The notes under the pieces were generated by a model. The model did no database searches. It was given only the letters and a program-made list of their open reading frames with translations, and was not told the DNA's origin. A stretch of 56,299 bases of DNA from Sediminimonas qiaohouensis DSM 21189 (GTDB lineage Bacteria; Pseudomonadota; Alphaproteobacteria; Rhodobacterales; Rhodobacteraceae): positions 1 through 56,299 of the forward strand of contig NZ_AUIJ01000016.1 of NCBI RefSeq assembly GCF_000423645.1, given 5' to 3'. The first letter of the stretch is position 1; each line of letters begins with the position of its first letter. A program made the translations under genes and the position numbers. This document shows positions 17,368-24,726 of this stretch, one piece after another.

Positions 17368-18582
17368 ATGAACAGTCAAGACAGTACGAGGATGGCCGAT
17401 GTGGACGCCACAAGGGCAAACTATTCGCTGACTGATGAACAGCGCCAGATCGTTGATCATGTCGATCGGGTGTCGCGCGAGGTGCTTCATCCGCTTCAGG
17501 CGCGCATGGACGCGGAGGACTGGTGGCCCGACGATCTGTTCCGGCAGATGGGCGAGCTGGGCCTTCTGGGCATCACCGCGCCCGAAGAGCTGGGCGGATC
17601 GGGCCAGAACGAATTCACCCAAGCGCTGGTGTCCGAGGTGATCTCGAAATGGAACCCGGCGGTGGGCCTGTCGCACGGGGCGCATGACAACCTGTGTCTG
17701 AACAACCTGCTGCGCAATGGCTCCGAAGAACAGGTCAGGAAATATGTGCCGGGGCTGTGTTCCGGCGAGCTGGTCGGGGCCCTGGGGCTGACCGAGCCCG
17801 GCGCCGGGTCGGATGCGCTTGGGTCCATGGCCACCACGGCGCGCCGGGATGGCGACGACTACGTGATCAACGGTTCCAAGATCTACATCACCAACGGGCC
17901 GATCGCCGATCTGATCCTGCTTTATGCCAAGACCGACAAGTCCAGAGGGGCCAAGGGCATTTCGGCCTTCCTCATCGAAACCGACAATCCGGGTTTCAAG
18001 GTGGCGCAGAAGCTCGACAAGATGGGCTTTCGCGGCTCGCCCACGGGGGAGTTGGTGTTCGAGGAGTGCCGGGTGCCGGCGTCGGCCATGATGGGTGCCG
18101 AAAACAGCGGCGTATCGGTGGTGATGAGCGGGCTGGATCTGGAACGGGCGATGGTCGCCTCGGTCTGCGTGGGCATTGCCGACCGCGCGCTGGAACTGGG
18201 TCTGGAATACGCCAAGATCCGCGAACAATTTGGCAAGCCGATCGCAAGTTTCCAGATGGTGCAGTCGAAACTGGCCGAGATCTATACCGAGGTCGAAACC
18301 GCCCGCGCCTTCAGCTATCGCGCGCTGGCCGCCTGTGTCGGCCTGCCCAAGGGGGCCGGGGGGCGCGGCGAAATCCACAAGCTGACCGCGGCGGCTTGCC
18401 TTTATGCGGGTGAGGCCTTCAACAAGGCCGTGACCGAAGCCTGCCACATCCACGGCGGCTCCGGCTACATGCAGGACACCGAGATCAACCGGCTGTTCCG
18501 CGCCAACAAGCTTCTGGAGATCGGCGCGGGCACCAGCGAGGTGCGCAAGATCATCATCGCTGAAGAACTGCTGCGCGCCTGA
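17368..18582 (+). CDS. Acyl-CoA dehydrogenase, isovaleryl-CoA dehydrogenase-like (1 of pair)
   Basis: FAD-dependent desaturase of a short or branched acyl-CoA, 404 aa, AGGAGG 12 nt before ATG. LTEPGAGSDALGSM, YITNGPIADL, HIHGGSGYMQDTEINR. The catalytic Glu is inferred in SGLDLERAM (helix G), and the C-terminal loop reads IGAGTSEVRK instead of YEGT; this combination is the isovaleryl-CoA dehydrogenase signature. It heads operon F (six genes, 17368-22373) and is followed 13 nt later by a close paralogue. Partners could be separate homotetramers or a mixed complex. Confidence 0.93.
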   Translation: MNSQDSTRMADVDATRANYSLTDEQRQIVDHVDRVSREVLHPLQARMDAEDWWPDDLFRQMGELGLLGITAPEELGGSGQNEFTQALVSEVISKWNPAVGLSHGAHDNLCLNNLLRNGSEEQVRKYVPGLCSGELVGALGLTEPGAGSDALGSMATTARRDGDDYVINGSKIYITNGPIADLILLYAKTDKSRGAKGISAFLIETDNPGFKVAQKLDKMGFRGSPTGELVFEECRVPASAMMGAENSGVSVVMSGLDLERAMVASVCVGIADRALELGLEYAKIREQFGKPIASFQMVQSKLAEIYTEVETARAFSYRALAACVGLPKGAGGRGEIHKLTAAACLYAGEAFNKAVTEACHIHGGSGYMQDTEINRLFRANKLLEIGAGTSEVRKIIIAEELLRA

Positions 18583-18595
18583 GGGGGGCAAGACC

Positions 18596-19795
18596 ATGAA
18601 CAAACAATTGCGCAACGACATCGACCTTCCGACACATTTCATGACGGATGAACAGCAGGCTCTGGCCGATCAGGCCGGCAAGTTCTTCATGTCCGAGTTC
18701 CACCATCTGAACGCGGAAATGGACGACACCGACGACCTTCCGCCGTCGGTTTTTCCCAAGCTGGGAGAAATGGGCTATCTCGGCCTGAACGTGCCGCCGG
18801 AATTCGGCGGTGCGGGGCTCGACTTCACCTCGGCCTGCATCATCACCGAACAGTTGTCGCGGTCATCCGCCGCGATCGGGCTGACCCATGTGGCCCACGA
18901 CAACCTCTGCGTCAACAACATCTATCGCAACGCCAATGACGCGTTGCGCCGCAAGTATCTGCCGGGCCTGTGCAACGGCACGCTGGTGGGGGCTCTGGGT
19001 CTTACCGAACCCGGCGCGGGGTCCGATGCGCTTGGCTCGATGCGGACCACGGCGAAAAAGGATGGCGACGATTACATCCTGAACGGCCCCAAGATCTATA
19101 TCACCAACGGGCCGATTGCCGATCTGGTGCTGGTCTATGCCAAGACCTCGCCGGAAAAAGGCGCCAAGGGCATTTCCGCCTTCATAGTGGAAACCGACAC
19201 GCCCGGCTTCAAGGTGGCGCAGAAGCTCAACAAGATGGGATTCCGCGGCTCGCCAACCGGCGAATTGGTGTTCGAGGATTGCCGCGTGCCCGCCAGGAAC
19301 ATGGTCGGCAAGCTGGACGGCGGCGTGGCGGTCACGATGTCGGGGCTCGACCTTGAACGGGCCATCGTCTGCTTCAACGCGCTCGGCATTGCGCAGCGCG
19401 CGCTGGATATCTCCGTCGATTACGCCAAGACGCGCCAGCAGTTCGGCAAGCCCATCGCCAGCTTCCAGATGGTGCAGGCGATGCTGGCCGACATGTACAC
19501 GCGGATCGAGGCGGCGCGCAGCCTGTCGCTCAAGACGGTCGCCATGTGCGAGGGTCTGGAAGAGGGCGAAGGCGGGCGCGGCGAAATTCACAAGCTGACG
19601 GCGGCGGCGATCTTCAAGGCCGCCGAGGTGACCTCATTCGTGCTGGACAAAGCCGTCCAGATCCACGGCGGGTCGGGGTACATGCGCGACACGGAAGTGA
19701 ACCGGCTTTACCGGACCGGCCGTGTGCTCGAGGTCGGTGCGGGCACTCAGGAGGTGCGCAAGCTGATCATCTCCGGCGAACTTCTGAAAAACTGA
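18596..19795 (+). CDS. Acyl-CoA dehydrogenase, isovaleryl-CoA dehydrogenase-like (2 of pair)
   Basis: 399 aa, paralogue of the preceding gene with long shared stretches (for example VGALGLTEPGAGSDALGSM and EQLSR/TSACII regions). Its own GLDLERAI and VGAGTQEVRK keep the IVD-type catalytic arrangement, so both copies look active. The N-terminus (LRNDIDLPTHFMTDEQQAL) differs. Both act on CoA thioesters in the matrix-type beta-oxidation path and would pass electrons to ETF, which is not encoded here. Ribosome site GGGGGCAAG upstream of ATG 18596. Confidence 0.93.
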   Translation: MNKQLRNDIDLPTHFMTDEQQALADQAGKFFMSEFHHLNAEMDDTDDLPPSVFPKLGEMGYLGLNVPPEFGGAGLDFTSACIITEQLSRSSAAIGLTHVAHDNLCVNNIYRNANDALRRKYLPGLCNGTLVGALGLTEPGAGSDALGSMRTTAKKDGDDYILNGPKIYITNGPIADLVLVYAKTSPEKGAKGISAFIVETDTPGFKVAQKLNKMGFRGSPTGELVFEDCRVPARNMVGKLDGGVAVTMSGLDLERAIVCFNALGIAQRALDISVDYAKTRQQFGKPIASFQMVQAMLADMYTRIEAARSLSLKTVAMCEGLEEGEGGRGEIHKLTAAAIFKAAEVTSFVLDKAVQIHGGSGYMRDTEVNRLYRTGRVLEVGAGTQEVRKLIISGELLKN

Positions 19796-19805
19796 GGGGG
19801 GAACC

Positions 19806-20660
19806 ATGAGCGAGAAAAGAACATCGCGTTATGCTCCGGATCTGATGGCGGGCCAGGTGGCCCTTGTGACCGGATCCGGTTCGGGAATGGGGCGGGCGAC
19901 GGCGCTTGAAATGGCGTCTTGCGGGGCCAGGCTGGCGCTGTTCGCGCGCCGCGAAGAGCCGTTGGAAGAAACCGCCGAAATGATCCGCGCGGCTGGGGGC
20001 GAGGCGTTCGTCGTGCCCGGCGACACCCGTGACGAGGACAGCATCGAAGCCGCGATGGGCCGCATCAAGGACCATTACGGGCAGCTTGACGTTCTGGTGA
20101 ACAATGCGGGTGGCCAGTATATCGCCGCTGCGCGTGACATCACCAACAAGGGCTTCGAGGCGGTGATCCGCAACAACCTGGTCGGATCATGGCAGATGAC
20201 CCGCGCGGCGGCGGATCATTTCATGTATGACAATGGCGGTTCGGTGGTCTTCGTCACCGCCATTTCGGGGCGGACGGCGCTGACCGGCTTTGCCCACACC
20301 GTTGCCGCGCGGGCGGGGGTGACCGGGATGATGAAAACGCTGGCCGCCGAATGGGGCGAATACGGCATCCGTCTGAACTGCGTTGCGCCGGGAACGATCA
20401 AGACCGAGGCGCTTGGCCGCTATCCCATTCCCCCGGAACGGTGGAAAGAACTGAACCGCTCTGTCCTGAACCGGATGGGCCTGGCCGAAGACATCGCCGG
20501 CACGATTATTTTCCTTGCATCCGATCTGGGAGATTTCATAACCGGCGAAGACATCTATGTAGACGGCGGGGAAACCCTGCATATGGGCCACGATGCCCGT
20601 GACATGATCAATCCCGACATGTTCGACAAACGCGAACGCGGAGACGGTATAAATGAGTGA
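19806..20660 (+). CDS. SDR of the PECR/DECR-like type, canonical Tyr/Lys replaced
   Basis: 284-aa SDR with an intact nucleotide site (VTGSGSGMG, VNNAGG) and C-terminal EDIYVDGGETL. Where classical SDRs have YxxxK it reads HTVAARAGV, i.e. His and Arg. Human peroxisomal trans-2-enoyl-CoA reductase has the same HSGAARAGV pattern, and dienoyl-CoA reductases also lack the usual Tyr. So this is better read as an enoyl- or dienoyl-CoA reductase than as an alcohol dehydrogenase. Its stop overlaps the next start (ATGAGTGA at 20653). Confidence 0.88.
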   Translation: MSEKRTSRYAPDLMAGQVALVTGSGSGMGRATALEMASCGARLALFARREEPLEETAEMIRAAGGEAFVVPGDTRDEDSIEAAMGRIKDHYGQLDVLVNNAGGQYIAAARDITNKGFEAVIRNNLVGSWQMTRAAADHFMYDNGGSVVFVTAISGRTALTGFAHTVAARAGVTGMMKTLAAEWGEYGIRLNCVAPGTIKTEALGRYPIPPERWKELNRSVLNRMGLAEDIAGTIIFLASDLGDFITGEDIYVDGGETLHMGHDARDMINPDMFDKRERGDGINE

Positions 20661-21456
20661 GCCACATGTCCTTCTGGATATCTCCGATCGCATCGCCACG
20701 GTTACGCTGAACGATCCGGAACGCCGCAACCCGATCACCGGCAACGACATGATCGCCGCCCTTCTGGACACCTTCGCCAAGGTGCAGGCGGACCCGGAGG
20801 TCAGCGTCATGATCCTGACAGGTGCCGGCACGGCCTTTTGTGCCGGCGGCGACATCAAGGAAATGCACGACCCCGAGAGCATCTTCCGCAAGGAGCCACT
20901 GGCGGCGGCGCAGAGCTATGTCGACGGCGTGCAGCGTCTGCCACTGGCGCTTTACAACCTCGACATCCCGACCATCGCGGCGGTCAACGGCCCGGCGGTC
21001 GGCGCGGGATGTGATCTGACCATGATGTGCGACATGCGCATCGCGTCGGAGAAGGCGAAGTTCGGCGAGGTATTCCTGAACCTCGGCATCATCCCGGGCG
21101 ATGCGGGCAGCTGGTTCCTGCTGCGCCGTCTGGGCCATCAGAAGGCCGCCGATCTGACCTTTACCGGCCGCATGGTCGAGGCAAACGAGGCGCTGGAACT
21201 TGGCATGGTGCTCGAGGTCGTGCCCGATGACAGGTTGATGGAACGGGCGCGGGAACGGGCAGCTGTGATCGCCGCGAAAGCACCGCGCGCGGTGCGCGTC
21301 GCCAAGCGCCTGATGCGCAACGCCGAGCGGATGGATCTGCCGGATTTCCTGAATTCCGCGGCGGCCTATCAGGCCCTGATGCATCAGACCGAAGACCACC
21401 ACGAGGCGGTCGCTGCGTTCATCGAGAAGCGAAAACCCAACTTTACGGGGCGCTGA
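20653..21456 (+). CDS. Crotonase-family protein with atypical active site
   Basis: Enoyl-CoA hydratase/isomerase fold, 267 aa. Oxyanion hole FCAGGDIKEM (about 57) and GPAVGAGCD (about 117). The hydratase Glu pair is missing: FGEVFLNLGIIPGDAGS has Phe where the first Glu sits, and AADLTF has Asp at the second. An extra Asp in IPGDAG could act instead, as in some isomerases and hydrolases of the superfamily. So isomerase or hydrolase activity is as likely as hydration. Operon F, overlapping the SDR upstream. Confidence 0.88.
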   Translation: MSEPHVLLDISDRIATVTLNDPERRNPITGNDMIAALLDTFAKVQADPEVSVMILTGAGTAFCAGGDIKEMHDPESIFRKEPLAAAQSYVDGVQRLPLALYNLDIPTIAAVNGPAVGAGCDLTMMCDMRIASEKAKFGEVFLNLGIIPGDAGSWFLLRRLGHQKAADLTFTGRMVEANEALELGMVLEVVPDDRLMERARERAAVIAAKAPRAVRVAKRLMRNAERMDLPDFLNSAAAYQALMHQTEDHHEAVAAFIEKRKPNFTGR

Positions 21457-21468
21457 GGAAAAGAACGC

Positions 21469-21951
21469 ATGGCAGAAGTCACCAAACAGGAGATGGCGCA
21501 GATCGCGCGGCTGTGGAATGCGCGCGGCAAGGGTCTGATTACCCACATGGCACTTGATATCGAAGACGTATCGCGCGACGGCGTGCGGGTCCGGATGCCG
21601 TTCAATCCGGACTTCTGCATCGATGAAGACCAGACCCTGCTTCATGGCGGTATCCTGACCGCCCTTCTGGACAGTGTTTTCGGTTTGGCGAACTTCGTGG
21701 CCATAGAGGGGATCAGCACCATGGCGACCCTTGACCTCCGCGTTGACTATCTGCGCGCGGCACGGTCGCGCGCGGATGTCATCGTGCGCGCGCATTGCTT
21801 TCGGCAAACCCGCCACATTGCCTTCAATGCCGGCAGCATCTGGTTCGATGGTCATGAAGAAGCGGAAATCGCCCGCGGAACCGCCTCGTTTGCATTGACG
21901 CGCGGCGAGACCGGCCTGTTTGGCGCGATGACAGAAGGAGACGCCTCGTGA
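21469..21951 (+). CDS. PaaI-type hotdog thioesterase (1)
   Basis: 160-aa hotdog-fold acyl-CoA thioesterase. The LLHGGILTALLDSVFGLA stretch carries the HGG...D/E active-site pattern, followed by ATLDLRVDYLRAA, standard for PaaI/YbgC-related enzymes. GAGGAAAAG precedes ATG 21469. It ends in the coupled TGATG of the next hotdog gene. Probably releases dead-end CoA esters or the final product acid of operon F. Confidence 0.88.
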   Translation: MAEVTKQEMAQIARLWNARGKGLITHMALDIEDVSRDGVRVRMPFNPDFCIDEDQTLLHGGILTALLDSVFGLANFVAIEGISTMATLDLRVDYLRAARSRADVIVRAHCFRQTRHIAFNAGSIWFDGHEEAEIARGTASFALTRGETGLFGAMTEGDAS

Positions 21952-22373
21952 TGGACAGGAGTCGCCTCGTGATGGACTTGCAAACCGTCAATGCCAACGT
22001 ATCCCGGGTGCCGTTCTTTCGATTTCTAAACTTCGAGGTTCAGGGCGTGGATAGCCTCCGTGCCAACACGGAGATGACCTTCGAATCACGCCATATCGGA
22101 AACCCTGTCATGGAGCTTTATCATGGCGGCATCATTGCAAGCTTCATGGAAGCCACGGCCGCCATCGCGGTTCATCCCGAATTCGCAGAAGTCCCGGCCA
22201 AGCCGGTCAATCTGACAGTGGATTACCTCAGACCCGCCACCAGGGGACCGTTGTTTGCCTGCGCAAATGTAACGCGCAAGGGAAAACGCATCGCGAGCGT
22301 CAGCGTGATGTCCTGGCAGACCGCCCGCGAGAAACCGGTTGCGGAAGGGCTGTATCATTTCCTGTTGGTTTGA
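21951..22373 (+). CDS. PaaI-type hotdog thioesterase (2)
   Basis: 140-aa hotdog protein; ELYHGGIIASFMEATAAIAV and NLTVDYLRPATRG match the family. The pair may form a heteromer. Three possible starts exist: GTG 21948, ATG 21951 (TGATG with the preceding stop) and ATG 21972. A 15-nt sequence (CGCCTCGTGATGGAC) is repeated at 21942 and 21963, exactly seven codons apart, so the first seven residues may be a recent duplication and the ancestral start may be 21972. Converges with the TetR gene, 18 bp away. Confidence 0.88.
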   Translation: MDRSRLVMDLQTVNANVSRVPFFRFLNFEVQGVDSLRANTEMTFESRHIGNPVMELYHGGIIASFMEATAAIAVHPEFAEVPAKPVNLTVDYLRPATRGPLFACANVTRKGKRIASVSVMSWQTAREKPVAEGLYHFLLV

Positions 22374-22391
22374 TCGTGATGGTGGCTGCGA

Positions 22392-23726
22392 TCAGCAAGC
22401 CTCGGCACGTTCGGCGCAGGTGGCATTCTGCCTGTCGCAAATCCCTTCGAAAAGCAACTTGACAAGCATGCCGGAGAATTCGGGCAGGGAAAGATACCCC
22501 TCGTCGCCCGCTTTGTTCGGGTCAAACCATTCCACCGTCCAATTCAGGGCACCCAACATGACCTGACGCAACGGCACAATCTTGATATCCGATCTTATGG
22601 CATCGTCTTCCTGCGCTTCGCGCAGGATTCTGTCCCAGAGCCTGCCGTACTCGTGACGAATACGCCCGTGTCTCTTCCTGAAGTGATTGGGCAGCATTCC
22701 GTAGCTTCTGATGTTCGCGGACGTGAATTCACTTGCCTTGAAAAGAAAGTCCAGATGCGTCCAGATTGCCGTCGCGATCCTCGTATGGTGATCATACGGG
22801 GCTTTGAATTCCTGGACCGCGGCGCTGACACCCGATAGCAGGTCGTGCAACCCGGCGTTCAGGACCTCGTCCACGATCGTCTCTTTGGACTTGAAGTGGT
22901 AATAGACGCTGCCCGCCTTCATATCCGCTTGTTCCGCGATCTGTCTCAGCGTCGTAGCCTTGTAACCATTCTCCCTGAGCATGTAGGCTGCAGCCCTCAA
23001 TATCTCCGCGCGGGTTTTTTCGGCCTTGCCGAAAGATTCGGGGGTCTTGACGGAAATGGTGGCAACGGCCTTCAGGCCTTCCGTATCAACGACGTACCGC
23101 GAGCACATCCCGTCGAGGATCAGTTTGCTCATCCGTTCCGCGAGGATGCTCACCGAATACCGGTCCACATCATACCATTCCACGGTCCAGTTCATGGCAC
23201 TCAGTATGAACTGGCGGATCACGGTTACCGAAATGTCACTTCGAAGTTGGCCGGAACGTTTCGCCTCGTTCAGAAAATCGCTCCAGACGCCCGCATAGGA
23301 CGCCCGCAAATCGCGGTGCGGCGCGCGTGCCTCATCCGGCAACATCGGATAGTTGCGGATATTGGCCGATGTAAAGTCGCTCTCGGTCAACAGATAGGTC
23401 AGATGCGTTTCAATGAGCAATGCGAAGGTCTTGCGGAAATCCTCTGGATTTGTCTTTGCCATCCGAACAATTTCACGAACCTTCTCGTAAAGTTGCCTCA
23501 CACCAAGATCGAGAACTTCGCTCAGAATCTGGTCTTTGGATTGAAAATGGTAATAAATGCTCCCCGCTTCGATGCCGGATTCCTGCGCTATGTCGCGCAT
23601 CGTCGTCGCGTAATATCCTTCATACCGGAACAGGCGAGCGGCCGTAGCGAGGATGCTGCGGCGGGTCCTCTCCGACTTGCTCAAATCATCGTCGGATTGC
23701 TTGATGGCGTCGGATTGTCTCATCAT
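22392..23726 (-). CDS. Tandem-fused TetR regulator (two complete TetR units in one chain)
   Basis: 444 aa, twice the TetR length. Two HTH domains: residues 21-66 (TRRSILATAARLF...GSIYYHFQSK) and 238-285 (TRAEILRAAAYML...GSVYYHFKSK). Each is followed by its own ligand-binding domain sharing FTSANIRNYPMLP / FTSANIRSYGMLP and NWTVEWYD / NWTVEWFD (179-184 and 395-400), as in KstR2-like regulators. The repeat offset is about 217 residues, with a linker near 212-235. No stop or frameshift separates the halves. Neighbour of the best operator copy (23772-23785). I infer a single-chain pseudodimer that binds the near-palindrome and releases it on binding an acyl-CoA. Start 23726 or 23723; the ribosome site is weak. 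Confidence 0.92.
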   Translation of the reverse strand: MMRQSDAIKQSDDDLSKSERTRRSILATAARLFRYEGYYATTMRDIAQESGIEAGSIYYHFQSKDQILSEVLDLGVRQLYEKVREIVRMAKTNPEDFRKTFALLIETHLTYLLTESDFTSANIRNYPMLPDEARAPHRDLRASYAGVWSDFLNEAKRSGQLRSDISVTVIRQFILSAMNWTVEWYDVDRYSVSILAERMSKLILDGMCSRYVVDTEGLKAVATISVKTPESFGKAEKTRAEILRAAAYMLRENGYKATTLRQIAEQADMKAGSVYYHFKSKETIVDEVLNAGLHDLLSGVSAAVQEFKAPYDHHTRIATAIWTHLDFLFKASEFTSANIRSYGMLPNHFRKRHGRIRHEYGRLWDRILREAQEDDAIRSDIKIVPLRQVMLGALNWTVEWFDPNKAGDEGYLSLPEFSGMLVKLLFEGICDRQNATCAERAEAC

Positions 23727-23771
23727 GAACTTTGTTACCTGTAAGCACCGAGACTGTCTATTGCAATAAAT

Positions 23772-23785
23772 CTAACAAATGTTAG
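23772..23785. promoter_or_regulatory. TetR-type operator copy 4 (best match)
   Basis: CTAACAAATGTTAG, flanked by T and A to give TCTAACAAATGTTAGA, palindromic except for the two centre bases. It lies 46 bp before the tandem TetR start and 67 bp before the BadH-like SDR, so autoregulation plus control of the divergent operon is likely. Confidence 0.72.
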
Positions 23786-23852
23786 AAGAGTCCATCGAAG
23801 GCGTCGAATCAAGATCTTTGCCAAGATGATAGCGGAAGAGGAGGTCCTCCAT

Positions 23853-24614
23853 ATGCGAGGGTTGAGTGGAAAACGCGTGATCGTGACCGGCGGCGGCAGC
23901 GGCATCGGGCGCGCGGTTTGCGAACGGTTCGGCGAAGAAGGCGCCGAGGTTGCGATCTTTGACATGAGCGAAGACGGGGCGAAGGAAGCGGTTCGCCTGA
24001 TCACCGAGGCCGGCGGCAAGGCGCAGGCCTTCAAGGTGGACATCACCGACCGTGCCCAGGTCGACAAGGCTGTCGCCGAGTTCGAGGCTTGGGGTCCGGT
24101 CGACGTACTGGTGAACAATGCCGGCTGGGACGTGATCAAGCCGTTCCTCGATACCGATGCCGATCTGTGGAAAAAGGTCATCGACATCAACCTTTACGGC
24201 CCGCTGAACATGCATCACGCGGTGCTTCCGGGCATGGTCGAGAACGGTGGAGGCCGGGTGGTCAACATCGCCTCCGATGCCGGGCGTGTCGGGTCATCCG
24301 GCGAAGCGGTCTATTCGGCCTGCAAGGGCGGCATCATCTCGTTCACCAAGACCGTGGCGCGGGAACTGGCGCGCAAGGGCGTTCAGTTGAACGCTGTGGC
24401 GCCCGGACCGACCGATACGCCGCTGTTTGCCCAGGTGGCCCAGGGTGACGCCGGTGAAAAGATCGCCGAGGGCCTCAAGCGGGCCATTCCGATGAAGCGC
24501 CTGGCACAGCCAACGGATTACCCTGGTATCATCTGCTTCCTGTCGTCTGACGACGCCGGGTTCATTACCGGCCAGGTTATTTCGGTTTCGGGTGGCCTGT
24601 CGATGCACGGTTGA
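23853..24614 (+). CDS. SDR, 2-hydroxycyclohexanecarboxyl-CoA dehydrogenase (BadH)-like
   Basis: 253-aa classical SDR from ATG 23853, with GAGGAGG upstream. Motifs VTGGGSGIG, VNNAGWDVIKPF, MHHAVLPGMVE, IASDAGRVGSSGEAVYSACKGG (YxxxK) and GFITGQVISVSGGLSMHG. The NNAGWD.FKPF, MHHAVLPGM, VGSSGEAVY and GQV.SVSGGL blocks match what I recall of R. palustris BadH, which oxidises 2-hydroxycyclohexanecarboxyl-CoA to the ketone in cyclohexanecarboxylate degradation. This points to an alicyclic or alpha-branched substrate. It is followed by an intrinsic-terminator-like hairpin before the CoA ligase gene. Confidence 0.9.
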   Translation: MRGLSGKRVIVTGGGSGIGRAVCERFGEEGAEVAIFDMSEDGAKEAVRLITEAGGKAQAFKVDITDRAQVDKAVAEFEAWGPVDVLVNNAGWDVIKPFLDTDADLWKKVIDINLYGPLNMHHAVLPGMVENGGGRVVNIASDAGRVGSSGEAVYSACKGGIISFTKTVARELARKGVQLNAVAPGPTDTPLFAQVAQGDAGEKIAEGLKRAIPMKRLAQPTDYPGIICFLSSDDAGFITGQVISVSGGLSMHG

Positions 24615-24680
24615 ACGCTGGTGGCAGCGTCTGTCACAAGGCGCCGCCGCCAGGCCGGCCAGAAGTTACCTCCCTGACTG

Positions 24681-24707
24681 GCCGTGCCCAAGGTGCGGCC
24701 CTTTTTG
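24681..24707 (+). terminator. Intrinsic terminator or attenuator before the CoA ligase gene
   Basis: Nine-pair stem (24681-24689 with 24693-24701; two G-T pairs), 3-nt loop CAA, then CTTTTT. Only 19 bp separate it from ATG 24727, too little for a full promoter. So the ligase and NmrA-like genes are probably reached by read-through. Confidence 0.6.
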
Positions 24708-24726
24708 CGGTGAAGAAAGGTGATGA

